Shown here piece by piece: positions 35,924 through 49,685 of a stretch of DNA of 64,000 bases. The stretch comes from Mercurialis annua (taxonomy: Eukaryota > Streptophyta > Magnoliopsida > Malpighiales > Euphorbiaceae). The translations under genes were made by a program, and so were the position numbers. The notes beneath the pieces were generated by a model that had not been told where the DNA came from, made no database searches, and saw only the letters and a program-made list of their open reading frames with translations. Every line of letters begins with the position of its first letter. Within the stretch, counting starts at the first letter, position 1. The stretch spans positions 3,327,001 through 3,391,000 of the forward strand of contig NC_065577.1 of the NCBI RefSeq assembly GCF_937616625.2, written 5' to 3'.

Positions 35924-38554
35924 TACAAAGTGTTATAAATCCTATGAAGTGAAATCCTAGGAACCACTCATAGATCATACACTAGATAAAATATCTTTAA
36001 ATTAGCTACATTTTATTAGGATAACATTATTTTTAGAGCAATGCTTAAAAAGAACAATTAAGATTTTTGTTTCAATAAAATTATTCCTTTTTAAATAAAT
36101 TCCCAGTAATTTTATTAAATTAAAAAGAATTAATTGCTAAATAAATTATATTTCTGATGTGTTTTATAATTACTATATTGATTTTAAATTTTGGCAATAT
36201 CAAACATCTAATTTATATTTTTAATAATTAAAATACTGAACAATTTTTTTTAAAATTATGGATATTAAAACAATGTAAATTTTAATGTTTTCATAAGTAT
36301 TTTTCACTGGAAGATTGTTGATGTCCCGAATTATTAAAAATTAATTGTTCTTATCTGACATTATTAAAATTTAAAATTCATATTACAATTATAAAATATT
36401 TTAAAGTGATAATTCGATTTAGGTTTAATCTAATAACAAATATTTTGTATTCTATCAATTATTGCTATGAAACAGTGTTTTTTTAGCTTGATGCAATTGA
36501 GTGTACATGTGCTTTGCCATATCCATAAGCTAGCTTAGTGCTTGTGAGTTGTGGCTAATTACAAACAAAAATTGGAAAATCATACAAAACAGCCGTTGTG
36601 CCATATTATTCGTATCATAAACTAATTATTTGTTAGTCATGTGAAAAATTAAATAATTAAAAATAATTGAATAATAATTAAAAAAAATATTTGTCAAATA
36701 TTTCATAATTAGAAGATCACTAATAATAAAATGTCGACATCTCCCTTATTTAGGGAGTCAAACCTTTGTGCTAGTGAAGAAGTACCCTTTTCACAGCTAA
36801 TGAGTTAATGCTTATCTTATTCGTAATCATATTCAACTATATTAAGACCACCTTGCATATTTTCAAATTAATTACTCATGAAAATGATTGATTTATATGA
36901 TATTGGAGAATTTATAATCGAGCATTTTACAATTTAATTCTTGATCAATTTTATATTTTAGTATAAGATAAAAAAAAAATTATACTTGTATACTCTTGAA
37001 GCTAACAAGTATTTATGTATAGGGGTGTATACAAATATACAAATTTTCGAAAATCAAACTAAAATAATAAATTTAGTTTAAGTACTATTTGTATTCATTT
37101 TTTCTTTGTTTTTAACGCTGAAATTTGCTAAAATGTTATTAAATCCTTAACTCTATGCATGATATTTATATTATCTATTTAGTTATTTGACATGTATCCT
37201 TTTTAGCAAGAGTTAGATGGGTTGTGCAATTTGACGACAGGATTATCATATACTTATCATGACAAACAACATATATTAGGAGTGTTCACGGTTAAGAGGA
37301 ATTCGGAAATTGACAAATACATAGTTAAGAGGAATTGAGAAATTGACAAATTTCTAAAACCACATTAAATATCAAGAATTTTTAAAATAAATTCTTCGGA
37401 ATTGTATCATTAATTGATTTAGTTCGATTTACAAATTTTATCTTTTTATACATATAAAGCACACAGATTTAGATTGAGCATGTAGAATTCGAATTCCTAA
37501 TTTTTAAAATATAGGCTTAATCATCCAAAAGTATCTTATATTTTCGGTTGTTTTTGTTTATGTTCTCATCTTTTAATTTTTTCAGTTCTTATCAATATCA
37601 ATTTTTAATTTCAATTATAAATATTAATTCAAATTGAAATAATAAAAATTCAAATAGATCTTTATATTACTTCATATTATTCCAGTTAACATTTTTATTA
37701 TATTTTTTTAAACATGAAGCAATATGAAAGGTGTATTTAATTTTTTTTTCCACTATAATTTATGTTATAATTGAAAATAAAAATTAAAAAATTGACTAAA
37801 ATCAATTTCTTTTAAAAATAAGATCATATACGGAAAATAAATCAATTTTTGAATAATTAAACTTAAAATTTACGACCAGTGCTATATCCACCGGCGACAT
37901 CATATTCCTAGTGTATAGTTTTGACCTAGATGCAAATAACAATATAAACTTTTTTTCTTTTTTCTTTTTGTATCTTCTTTAAAAACAATTGAAATAATTT
38001 ATGTTGTTTGTATTTGAATTCGAACCCATAACATAATGATTAGATATTATTTCTCCTTTTACCACACAATGAACCGTAACTAAATCATCCATAAAAAAAT
38101 CATAATTAAGTTGGTTTTTTCTTTCAATTCGGGTTCAATTTTGTTAATTTTTGAAAACCGAGTTTTAATGTGAATGATCAATTGAATAATTGAATCGATC
38201 CATTCCTATTTATGTATTTATAAAGTATGTTAAATACAATAAGAAAATTATCATTGAACCTTCATCCATTTAAAAAATCTTATAACTTTTTTATTAGTAT
38301 GAACATAAGGATTTCGAATCCATCTTAAAGCTTCATATTCAATTGATTTTGCAAGTTGCATTGTTTTTAGCCTTATAAACATACAAAAAACAATCTTAAA
38401 TATCCTATCATGTGACCCCCCTCTATTACATGACAAATATAGTTGACTCCAAATTATGCCAACCCATTAACATATAACTCTTAACCCTCACACTACATGC
38501 ACATAAATATATCACAATTCTCTCATCTCTAACTCAATTTCATTCCTTCAAGCC

Positions 38555-41500
38555 ATGGGAACCCTAGAAATTCAAACACCATTCCCCACCACCGATGTCG
38601 AAAAAACCGACGCTGCGGCGGCGGCGGATGAAGACGACATTTCGCCTATCGAGGAGGTTCGGCTAACCGTGTTGAACACGGACGACCCGACCCTTCCGGT
38701 ATGGACGTTTAGAATGTGGTTCTTGGGCTTACTATCATGTGGGCTACTTTCTTTCTTGAACCAATTCTTTTCTTACCGAACCGAACCACTTGTAATAACT
38801 CAGATCACGGTCCAAGTGGCTACACTTCCGGTGGGTCATTTCTTGGCCGCTGTATTGCCCAAGACCAAGTTTCGGATCCTCGGATTCGGGTCGAAATCGT
38901 TTTCTTTAAACCCGGGCCCGTTTAACATGAAAGAACACGTACTAATATCCATATTTGCTAATGCTGGAAGTGCATTTGGAAATGGGTCGGCTTATGCTGT
39001 GGGTATAGTGACGATAATTAAAGCTTTTTATCAGAGGAAAATATCATTTTTGGCTAGTTGGATTCTTATACTTACTACTCAGGTAATTAAGTAATTAATG
39101 TTTAATTAGTTCATAATTTAATTGTTTTATTGGTTCTTAGTATATTAAATTTTGTTTGGTTCTTCTTTTTCTTGGTATGAAAGCAAGATAATGTTTTGTC
39201 ATCATTCTTGTTTTGGTAAGATATGGCTAAAGTAGATCAACTATTTATTTCCTTTTTTACCAAAATTTTGACGCACTTCTTTTAAAAATTATTAAAATTA
39301 AATTTATTTTTCCATTCAAGACGCAAGAAATAAAATAAGATAAAAATTCATAATTTTGAATAAAAATAATTTTAAAATAAACATTTCAAACTCGTTTTAT
39401 CTTTAAACTCTAAATTGTCCAATAATTTCTGTCATTTTGGCTTCAATTTGTATATAATGCTTAAATTATTTTCTGTCACTTATGCTAAATATATCAATTT
39501 TGAAAGTGTTTTTATATAAAGTCGCAAGTTTGACTTTATTTGGCTTTTTTTTTTACAAAATTCAAAAGATGAATATTTTTTTATTGATAAATTTGTATAC
39601 ATTCTAGAGACGAATCTTGAAATTTATAATAACTAGTTTTGCATTACGTGCTACGCACGTGGCTCGTAATATGACTTGTCATTTTAATTAAATTTGATAT
39701 AATTATATCAATTTAATATATTTATAACCAACATTAGTTAGAATTGTTAAAAATAAATAATATTTATTAATTTATTATTCGTTGAAATTAATTAATTTTA
39801 ATAATATTTATTTATAATTTATAGTACCATATATTTTACATATACCTAACATTAAATTAGTTATACTTTTTTTGAATTATAAATTATTTTTATAAAATGG
39901 AATTCAATTCCTTATTTACACAGAACTTTATTTTTAATAATAAAATAATTATATTTTAATTTTATCCTTAATTAGTAGTTTGGAGTAATAGCTATTAAAT
40001 TTTAAATTAGATTATTAATTAATAAATAAATATAAAAGAATTCTTAGGAAAAGGGATTATAATTTTTAATTCCGTAAATCAATTTAGTCACGATGATTTT
40101 ACACTTATACATAATTTTACATAAAAACAATTGCAAAAAATCTTTATAAAATCTTTAAACTCCCGGTTAACTTCAAGTTAAATTTCAATTGACTACAAAT
40201 TAAACTCTTTATTTATAAAAGACATTTACTTGTAAGAAATTTTAAACTCAAAATTAAACACCACCTTATATATTCATATAAAATATTAAACGTCAAATAA
40301 AACATACTACTTAATCATATGTTTCCTATGCAAATAACAGCTTTTAAATTAATATTTTTTTAATAATTCAATTATATCAAAATAAAACTCTACCTAAGAA
40401 AGTGGCAAAATAATTTCTTTATATGATTATAAATAATAGGCATATATAACAAGGATGAGTTTTAATGGAGTGCAATTAGTATTTAGTAGTATTTACTTGT
40501 GCCACACAAGATTGATGATGTCGAGGAATATATTTTTTAGATCCTGGAGAATTGAGAAAGGAGGGCAAGAAACCTTCTTTTTTTAGGAGGAGCATTTGTA
40601 GGAAATAAATAGAAAACGTAGTGAATTAAAATTAAATTCACAATCTCTTTATTCTAACAGTATTTTATTCTTTATTAATTACTAATTTAATTAGGATAAG
40701 TAATGACCATAAAATCAATTTTTAATATAAATTTTAAAGGATTATTTCGTAAATTTGCCTGTCCCCCCCATCCGTGCTTTTATATATAGTATAGATAAAA
40801 TCTCATTTACTTAAGTTCATAATAAAAATAATGAAGTATCACTTAAATAGATGATACATACTTCCATAAAAAAATTAATTTATAACTTCGATTTCAACCA
40901 TGAAAAATTTATTTAAGATAGTTGCGTAGATTAAAAACTTAGTTTATTTGTATAAAATTAGTCAATTTATAAACAAAAAAATTTACAGTTTCATTGTTAC
41001 ATTAAGTAATTATTTTGCATTTTTGATTGATCTTTATCTTTTTTTTTATTATTTTACAATAATTAATAAAAATATATATGATATTTGTAATATAATTTCT
41101 GATTGGAGAATGAATGACAGGTGCTAGGGTACGGCTGGGCCGGGTTACTGAGGAAGTATGTGGTTGAACCGGCACACATGTGGTGGCCGAACACTCTGGT
41201 TCAGGTCTCACTCTTCAGGTAAATGTTACTCTATTTCCCATTTTTTAAATTATGGATTGAAATATTTAAGAGTTTAATCAAACCAGACATATTAATCGAA
41301 TTAAAATTGACAAATTTAATTTAGTTTGCTTTTATAAAATAAAAAAAATCCGGTCAATTTTAGACACATAAAAAGAGTTTGGTTTAAATTTTATTATAGA
41401 TCAAATCGAAATAAACGAATCAATTTAAAAATTGACCAAACTGACAAATTTAATTTTGTTTAAAATTTAAAGATTAACTTTTAAAAGTTTTAGTTCGATT

Positions 41501-41929
41501 TGATTTTGTAAAAGCAAAATTTTTATTCGGTTAGATTCGTTTGAGATAAACGTACACAACTAGCACTAATTATCATTACTTTAGTTATTATACATATTTG
41601 TTATCATTAAATATAGAGAAAAATTGTTATTAGTGATATCAGAATCTTAGTAGTCCTCCTTCTTAGTTATTTTTTTAATAACTTTAACTAAAAAAGACTA
41701 ATTATTAAAATATTTTCTCTAGTGCATGTGATATTTTGAGTTAAAAATATGGATGATCCACAAATTTTGGAATTAAATATTACCCACTATTATGGCTTAA
41801 TGATGATGCGAGGTCTATAAAAAATTAGAAATACTAGCAACTCTAGAGTGACAGCAATTATGCACTGGCTGCTACTTTTCAATTTCACATCAATTTTTTG
41901 TCCTTCTTTTTCTTATTGGTGATGTAATG

Positions 41930-41971
<42 letters not shown>

Positions 41972-44900
41972 ATAGACGAATTCATATAAATTAAATTTTA
42001 ATTTATTTTAATAATTTAATTTATGACTCTTTCAAATCAGTCTAGTTATGCTCAATCATACATTTACAGTCTAGTATGCTCAATCATATGTTTACGTAGC
42101 ATTTGAAAAATAATCTAAAATATTTTAAATAAAGTTTATCAAAATTGATACACAATATTGAATAAACAATAGAATATTTTAATAATTATATAAAAATTAA
42201 ATTAAAAATCTATAGTTATCTTTCATATGCTTATAAAAAAAACATAAGTGAGTGTAATTTAAAAAATTATGAATCTGATTATCAAAATAGATTAAATTTG
42301 ACTTACGTGAACTTGACTTGTAAATTCAAGTATAGAGATAATTCTTTATTGATTGAATAAAAAGCGTTAGTTTGTTTTACATGTAAAGTAATTATTTTAA
42401 TTTTTTTAACGCACATTCGAGATTAAATATTTAAATTTTTAAATAATTTTATCACATTAGTACAAATATATTTCATTGATTAAATACAATCAACTCTTCC
42501 TAATTTATGACTCAATTAAAAATAAAGTATGCTTTAACTTCCTAGAAATTTAATTTTATGATTTTAAAATATTGTGGAGCACAAATATTATTTGAGCTAT
42601 AACTATTAGTATCAATACTCTACATTTTCCACTAGGAAGGGGGAACCAATTGATGTCAAAGTCTAAGGATATTGTTCATTATAGCTATCATTAAACATCA
42701 AGGTTGATATGATGTGAAGCAATCCTTAATAATAACACTTTGAATTAAATAATTAACTTTTGTCCCTAAAAGACAGCTCAAACTTACACTCAAGTCCTTT
42801 TTCACACCATATAAGTGATAGAAAACGAAAATTAATATTTTCCATGAATATGACTAGGTACAAAATAGGAGGACTTTTGTGCCTATCAACATCCAATTTG
42901 ATTTGGTCTACACTTTAATTACTCGTTTTCTACAAGTATCAAAAAATCAAATGCTTTTATGAAATTATGTACTTATGACTTGAATATGCAGCCAATTTTT
43001 TTTTTTATATATAAGATATCTAATAATTGTTTTTCTTTTTTATTTTCATATCTATAATAGTGTGAATAGAAAGTCCGACTCCATATTATTGAAGAATATA
43101 AGTCGGATATTATCAATTTTGATAAATGAATTTTTGTGAAATTAATATTATTTAAAATGAGGAAACAAATACAATAGATGTTCATCAATTTGGCATTAGC
43201 ATAAGTGGATTGGGACAAAATTATTTGTGAAGGTGTGAATAAGTGAGGTGGTTGCTGAAAATAAATAAGCTGCTGGGCGCTGTCTTTAGCAATAAAAGGA
43301 TTAATTGTCAAAAGAAGAATAAATTTGGCGGAATTTGTCAATTTGGGTTTATTAATATTTATTGAGACTTAAGGAAAAATTAAATAAAATAATTATATCA
43401 CATGGTAGGGGTCATGTTTGCTAGAGTTTGTTAATTTTAAATCAATTCATATATAAGCTGTAATTTTTTCATATGAAATCACAAACTTAAATTCTTTTGA
43501 TTTTTTTATGTTAAATTGGAGAGACAAAATACATTTTTATTGATTTGTCATTACTAAAACATTGGTCAAAATTCTTGATCATTCCAGAAATAGCATGTAA
43601 AATCAAATTAGAAAGGATTCTAATTAGATTAATATCTTAGATAAAATTATAAAAGATTTATTTTTTCATAAAAAAATTCTAATTTAAAGTTGCTACAAAT
43701 CAAGTCAAAAAGAAAAACCAACCAAATTCAATTGGTTCAATTTATTTTAATTCGAAACATTTATTTTTTGACAAAATTAGTTTAATTTGATCCAAATACT
43801 CCTAAATTCAACTATAAATGAAATGTAAAAATTACTTGTGATTAGTTGCAAGTTCATGTTGCACTTTCAGCAATGTAAACAATAAAACACTCGATCTAAA
43901 AAGACCTTATCACCATTTTATCAGCACACATAAAATAATGATCAACACTTTGCATAAACTCTCTGGTATGATTTGCAGGGCATTACACGAAAAAGACGAT
44001 AAAAGTCAAGGAACAACACGAGCCAAGTTCTTCGTCATTGCACTAACTTGCAGTTTTATCTGGTACGTAGTTCCCGGTTACCTATTCACAACACTCACAA
44101 GCATTTCATGGATCTGCTGGGTGTTCTCAAAGTCCGTAACGGCACAGCAGCTCGGTTCTGGCATGAGAGGCCTTGGTCTCGGAGCTTTTACACTCGACTG
44201 GTCTGCCGTAGCGTCATTCTTATTCAGTCCACTCATTAGCCCTTTCTTCGCCATTGTTAATGTTCTCGTTGGCTATCTCCTTATAGTCTACATTGCTAAT
44301 CCTGTTGCTTATTGGGGCCTCGACTTGTATAACGCGAAGAGATACCCGATATTCTCCTCGCATTTGTTTACGGCTCAGGGTCAGAAGTATAACATATCAG
44401 CTATTGTAAATGACGAATTTGAGCTTGATCTGCCAAAGTATGAGGAGCAAGGAAGAATTCATTTAAGCACATTTTTTGCTCTTACTTACGGGTTCGGTTT
44501 TGCAACCATTGCGTCTACGCTTACGCATGTTGCGTTATTCTATGGAAGGTAAAACAATACAAGCATTTCATTTCTCAGTAGCACTTTCTGACCGAGAAAT
44601 TTTTATGCACACACTGTCATATGCTAATATAAGAAACTTTAATCCACAGGGAGATAATCGAGCGCTATCGTGCTTCTTCCAAGGGCAAGGAGGATATTCA
44701 TACCAGGTTGATGAAAAATTACGACGATATACCTTCTTGGTGGTTTTACGTGTTGCTGGCTTTGTCACTTGCAGTTTCGCTTGTTCTCTGCATATTTTTG
44801 AAAGATCAAGTTCAACTGCCGTGGTGGGGACTTATCTTTGCCAGCGCAATGGCATTCTGCTTCACCCTTCCGATCAGCATCATAACTGCAACCACAAACC

Positions 44901-46385
44901 AGGTAAACGGCAATAAATCATTGCTCAAGTAAATAAAAGTTTACTCTTTCGCTATTACTAATGATCCAATACGTTGTGTATAGACACCGGGGCTGAACAT
45001 CATTACTGAATACGTTATGGGTATCATATATCCAGGAAGACCAATAGCTAATGTGTGCTTCAAGGTGTATGGTTACATGAGCATGGCTCAGGCTGTCTCT
45101 TTCCTTAATGATTTCAAGCTTGGACACTACATGAAGATCCCTCCAAGATCAATGTTCCTGGTTCAGGTACATTTCAACAACAGTAAAAACTAAAATAACA
45201 AGCAACTAATAAGGGTGTGTAAAAACCAAATCAAACCAAATAACTGAACCGACAAATTGATTCTTTTTGACTCAATTTGAAATATTTTAAATTCTTGTAA
45301 ACTCAGTTTGGTTCATTTTTTAATAAGTATAAAATTCCAGTTTGGATTCGGTTTGAATTGAATACACCCACCTAGTAACTAAAACGCCCGTCAACAAAGT
45401 TGTTTGCACAGAAAATCTTCTATAAAATGTTCATTTGGGAATTCCAATCATTTTTAAGCTGAGAATTTGAACAAGCGAGCAACAGTGAGCTAAGTAGCAT
45501 GGACACTTCATTCAATAAACGTTTCCCGTTTTGAAAATGTGTCAAAACATTGGCATTTCTAACATGAAATTTTATTTTTGACAAAGGAAACCTAAAATAT
45601 AGAACTGTTTTGATGTGTCCAAGTGTCCCATTTTTCCGTATCCATCCCTGCCCTACATAGACAGTCAGTAGTTTAATACTTCTCATTGTTTAATTTTGCA
45701 AAAGTTTAGACTAGGTATTTATGATAAGGTTACAATTGCTAACATACTTTTGTTTTATGGTAATTCTTAGTTCATAGGAACGATGCTTGCCGGAACTATC
45801 AACCTTTCAGTTGCATGGTGGTTGTTAAACTCCATTAATAACATATGCCAAGATGATCTGCTCCCTCCCGACAGTCCTTGGACATGCCCAGGAGACAGAG
45901 TCTTCTTCGATGCATCGGTCATATGGGGTCTGGTGGGACCAAAAAGGATCTTTGGTAGTCTCGGAAATTATCCAGCCATGAATTGGTTCTTCCTAGGAGG
46001 TGCAATTGGACCCGTTATAGTTTGGCTGTTGCACAAGTCATTCCCAAAACAGTCTTGGATTCCTCTAATTAACCTTCCTGTCCTTCTAGGAGCAACGGGA
46101 TCAATGCCTCCAGCAACAGCGGTAAACTATAATTCATGGATCATAATTGGAATAATATTTAACTTTTTCGTCTTCCGTTACCGGAAGAAATGGTGGCAGA
46201 GGTACAATTATATTCTTTCAGCTGCACTAGATGCTGGAGTGGCTTTCATGGCGGTGCTACTATATTTTTCGGTGGGCATAGAAAATAGAAGTATAAATTG
46301 GTGGGGCACGAATGGTGAACATTGTGAATTAGCAACTTGTCCGACAGCCAAAGGCATAAATGTTGCTGGTTGCCCCGCCAATTAA
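38555..46385 (+). CDS. Oligopeptide transporter, OPT1/OPT5-like
   Basis: Proton-coupled OPT-family carrier of the plant PT clade (short peptides, possibly metal complexes) in the plasma membrane. Exons: 38555-39082, 41121-41218, 43979-44548, 44650-44902, 44984-45166 and 45771-46385, giving 748 residues with closed phases, the usual length. The acidic soluble N-terminus is followed by many hydrophobic segments. Both family motifs are intact: NPG at 119-121 ([12 protein letters not shown]) and KIPPR at 534-538. Other hallmark stretches are [45 protein letters not shown] and [17 protein letters not shown], and the C-terminus ends NVAGCPAN. Intron 1 contains a Helitron and intron 2 a long TA microsatellite. 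The substrate cannot be told from sequence. Confidence 0.94.
39633..40795 (-). mobile_element. Non-autonomous Helitron, 1163 bp, in OPT intron 1
   Basis: On the minus strand it starts TCTATACTATATATAAAAGC directly after A and ends with a hairpin (ACGTGC, GTA, GCACGT) nine bases before CTAG, followed by T. That is the full Helitron signature with insertion between A and T. Both ends match the shorter element at 35386-35923. It lies wholly within the first intron of the OPT gene, antisense to it. Confidence 0.8.
41933..41969. repeat. TA dinucleotide microsatellite, about 18 units
   Basis: An uninterrupted TA run lies in intron 2 of the OPT gene. Confidence 0.95.
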
Positions 46386-46938
46386 TGACATTAAAGGTTC
46401 GCGTGTTTCAGTTTACAGTGATGCATAGAATAGATTTAGCAGATAATTCACAAGTAGGTTTCATAAGTATGATAACTATTACATAGAATTCAGCTTTACA
46501 TATAAAGTCACGGTTATTGATTTATGTTTTCAATGTGAAATGCAAAAAGTGTAATATAAATTAAATTGAGAATCACAAAAAAAGTTTAAGATTGAAACCC
46601 TTTGTTTATAATGTTTCAGCATCTAAAAAGCAAATTTGTAAGTACAGCAAGTATGTCGGGCAATAGAGTCTTCACAACACAAAAGATTTCATCAACAGAA
46701 ACTAGATTACTAGAATAATTTACTGTATATTATGCCATGTATATCATATAATGGAGATTATTTGGCTTAAATAGACAGAAATAGCACAAAGATCAACGAT
46801 CTACTGCGCAATTTATGCACTCATGAGATAATGTGTATAATATTATATGTATAGAAAATAAAATTATAGATAGAGAAGAAAAAGTTTACGGGCATAGTAT
46901 AGAGAAACGTAACCATAGTGCTTCATACCTTGATGCGG
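46386..46938. other. Convergent 3' intergenic region
   Basis: It separates the stop codons of the OPT gene (+) and the DHH-fold gene (-), so it should hold both 3' untranslated regions. No other feature is seen. Confidence 0.65.
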
Positions 46939-49685
46939 TTATGATGTACTGCCTGAAAGCCACTGATTATACTCATCCATCCGAATAATAAAAGAGCTAG
47001 AACTAGCTGAGCCACCTCCACCGTATGCCTTCATATTCAGAAAGCAACCGATTTCAGCTAAATAATTCGATAAAAATAAGTAAATGATTTGATCAATTTT
47101 CATGATGCATACCTTTGCAACTTCTGAAGTATCAGCAGCACTATCTGTACTCCTCAAGGCCATCTTTAGATTATTTCTTAGCATGTAGACAACAGCTCCT
47201 ATGGGCCTAATAGAATATATACATTTACTTAATTAGTGGCAAGTTGCACGCAAAATAAATGAAAATTCATATTAAAAAACAGAAAAAAAATTAGAAATTA
47301 AAATTCTTGGAACGAATGTTGGTCTAACTTGAACAATCGAATACACATTATACCTTAGACCAGCTTCAGCACTTTTTACACTGAGCTGTCTGCCAATTTC
47401 ATCGCTTAAGTTAGAATTGCCATCGGCTGTGACCCCCTGTGATTATGGATTATGATAAGTTAAGATCAAATACACGTTACACAACCTAAAGTTACCACAC
47501 TCCTCCGGGATGGACTAGGAGAAATGAGATAATTTACGAGGAGAATAAACGAGATACTATAAACAGGAAATATTACGTCAAACAATGAATTCAAAAAGAA
47601 AGAAATCATTTACCAGGCACTCCCCGTATAATCCTCTACCCAACCGAACTTTAAAAACTTTATCCAACAACTTGCTTGCAGCAATCTGACGAGCAGATAT
47701 ATACGAATTCCCCTTGGCAATTAAGTCCATGGAGCTTATATCCAATAACTACTACAAGCAACATGTTTAAAGATATTTTAGCACTGAAAAACATTTCTGA
47801 AATTGCAAAGAAACATAAAAGATGGTATGGAAACAGAGTAAGCACTTTACAATATGTTAGGCACACAATTTGAGCATTTTATATGATAAACATATTCAAA
47901 AAATGCTCAAGCCATTAATCAAATTCAATTATACATATACATATAGTGAAGAGTATTTCCGTTCTTCTGCTTATTCAAACTTATATGACCAATAAAGTGT
48001 ATCAACTTACAAAATTCCTTAAACTGCAACAAATTGCCACATATATATTATATATATATTAAACCAAAACTTAAGGAATTTCATATATAGATATATCATC
48101 TAAAAAAATTCATAGTGAAGGAATCAAATGAAATTCAGTGCACCATACCTCTTCAAAAATAAATGGATTAGTAATACAATTGAGCTTTGAGCGCCATTCA
48201 CTCAATCCAATTTCAAAACTTCTAATATCCGGTAAACTCCGTCGTTGAAGATCTACATCTTCAATGTACTTAAGAATCATTTCAACACGGTCTTGGTCTT
48301 CTGGATTCAACAATCTAGCAGCTCCCTCCTTTATTTTTATTAGGAAAAAACAAACTCCCATTTAACATCCGCCATAAAAACTGCAACTTATGTAAAGCAT
48401 AACAAGATAAAGTCTCAGAACTACTTACATTAGAAGAACTCATACGCACAAGCTTGTCAGAGAAATACTCATACACAGCACTAGAAGTACTCTTCTCAAC
48501 ATCAACATGAAATGTGACTAGCTCTGAGTACTCTTTCACAGAAGAAATTCTTGAAAGTGCTAATTTTCTATGATCAAACCCAATTATCCTTCAAGTAAAA
48601 AAACAGTATAGTTCATATTTTTTTGGCCTAATAACCCAGCAAATCCAAACCTTTAGCAAAAGTCTCAGTTCTAAACAAACCTTTAAAAAGTCTCGATTAT
48701 AGCCAAAATAACATTATATAGTTTTGCATCTAACCACAAATAGTTGATATACTTTCTATGATCAAATCCAATTACCCTACAACTACAAGTGAAAGAAACA
48801 GTAAAGTTCATATCTTTCTGGCCTAATGACCCAACAAATCCAAACCTTTAGCAAAAGTCTCCATTCTAACCAAACCTTTAAAAAATCTCGATTATAGCCA
48901 CAAATCACATCATGTGATTCCAATTTTATCCAGCCACTGAAATTGAATAGAAATCGGGTATTTATGATGTGGTGGCACTGACGTCGCGAGTAAAAAAGTA
49001 TCGATTATAGCTTAAATCGCATTAAATGATTTTACGTCTAACCATCGATTCATTTCATCGAGGAAAATGTCTCATTTTCTATTCAATTTCGAGGGAAGGA
49101 TAAAGCCAAAATCAAATAATGCGATTTCGGCTACAATCCATACTCTATAAAGGGCCTATCTTTTTAGCATTTCCAATATTTAAAAGAAAGCATAAAACTG
49201 ACAACAAATCTAAACTCACTTGCAATTAGTTTGCTTTGAAAGCAAATCAGCAAAGCCTGGAGGACCAAGAAAATCCAAAAGATAACATCTTTCAAGTCCT
49301 TCAAACAAAAAATCTTGAACCCTGAACAAACCCAATATCAAACACATAGGCAAAATCTTTAAAAACCCTTAAATTTTACACAAACCAACATCAAAAACAG
49401 AGTTAAAATCCTAAAAAAGTTAAAAAATTACCTGAAAGGGTGAACTGAGGAGAAGGGTAATGTAAGACAAGGGAGATTGAGATGGGCATGAAAAAGATGA
49501 GCAAATAAAGCTGAGAAAGCTCCTGAGAAAGATGGGTAGTTGTATAGTATTAAAGTTTGGATATTTTGTTGTTGGTTTGAGTTTGATATTAAGTTTAAAG
49601 CTGCGTCTGATCGAAAGGTTTGAGCTTTGAGATTTGAAAATATTGGTAAGCTGTTTTTCCATTTTGTGGGCAGTAGCAAAGCCAT
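46939..49685 (-). CDS. DHH/DHHA1-fold phosphoesterase-like protein, probable pseudoenzyme
   Basis: Coding exons, in transcript order: 49432-49685, 49220-49321, 48429-48588, 48149-48328, 47614-47748, 47354-47436, 47113-47206 and 46939-47028, giving 365 residues with closed phases. The architecture follows plant DHH-family proteins: LILYNYPSFSGAFSAL (about 45-60) at motif I, LLDFLGPPGF at motif II (D101), GFDHRKLAL (122-130) at the DHH motif, YIEDVDL (193-199) at the fourth acidic motif, and a C-terminal DHHA1-like part with AYGGGGSASSSSF (337-349). Intact relatives have a PxPDG-type motif I, DHH, and a GGGHxxA motif. Here the motif I Asp is replaced, DHH reads DHR, and the GGGH histidine is missing, so metal-dependent phosphoesterase activity is unlikely. 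The first 40 residues (Ser/Asn/Gln-rich, few acidic) might target an organelle. Assignment is from remembered family patterns; moderate confidence. Confidence 0.65.
48565..48898. repeat. Tandem duplication, offset 188 bp, of the exon 3 acceptor and intron 2 start in the DHH-fold gene
   Basis: The block starting TTTCTATGATCAAA at 48565 recurs at 48753. The lower copy includes the first two dozen coding bases of exon 3 (up to 48588) plus its acceptor. The upper copy carries a similar piece (complement of GGTAATTGGATTTGATCAT) with its own plausible acceptor, TTGTAG. The flanking segment AATCCAAACCTTTAGCAAAA is shared too. Confidence 0.75.

Larger units (their letters stand above)
28853..38554. 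other. Gene-free, transposon-rich region
   Basis: This stretch of almost 10 kb lies between two divergent genes. The first 300 bases should be the leader of the CorA-like gene and the last 100 the OPT promoter, with a TATA-like ATAAATAT at 38503-38510. Between them are a palindrome (29375-29418), tandem repeats (29521-29628 and 31300-31571), a MITE (31784-32087), two SINEs, a CACTA element and a Helitron, each listed separately. The remaining DNA is very AT-rich with no coding signal. Confidence 0.7.
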
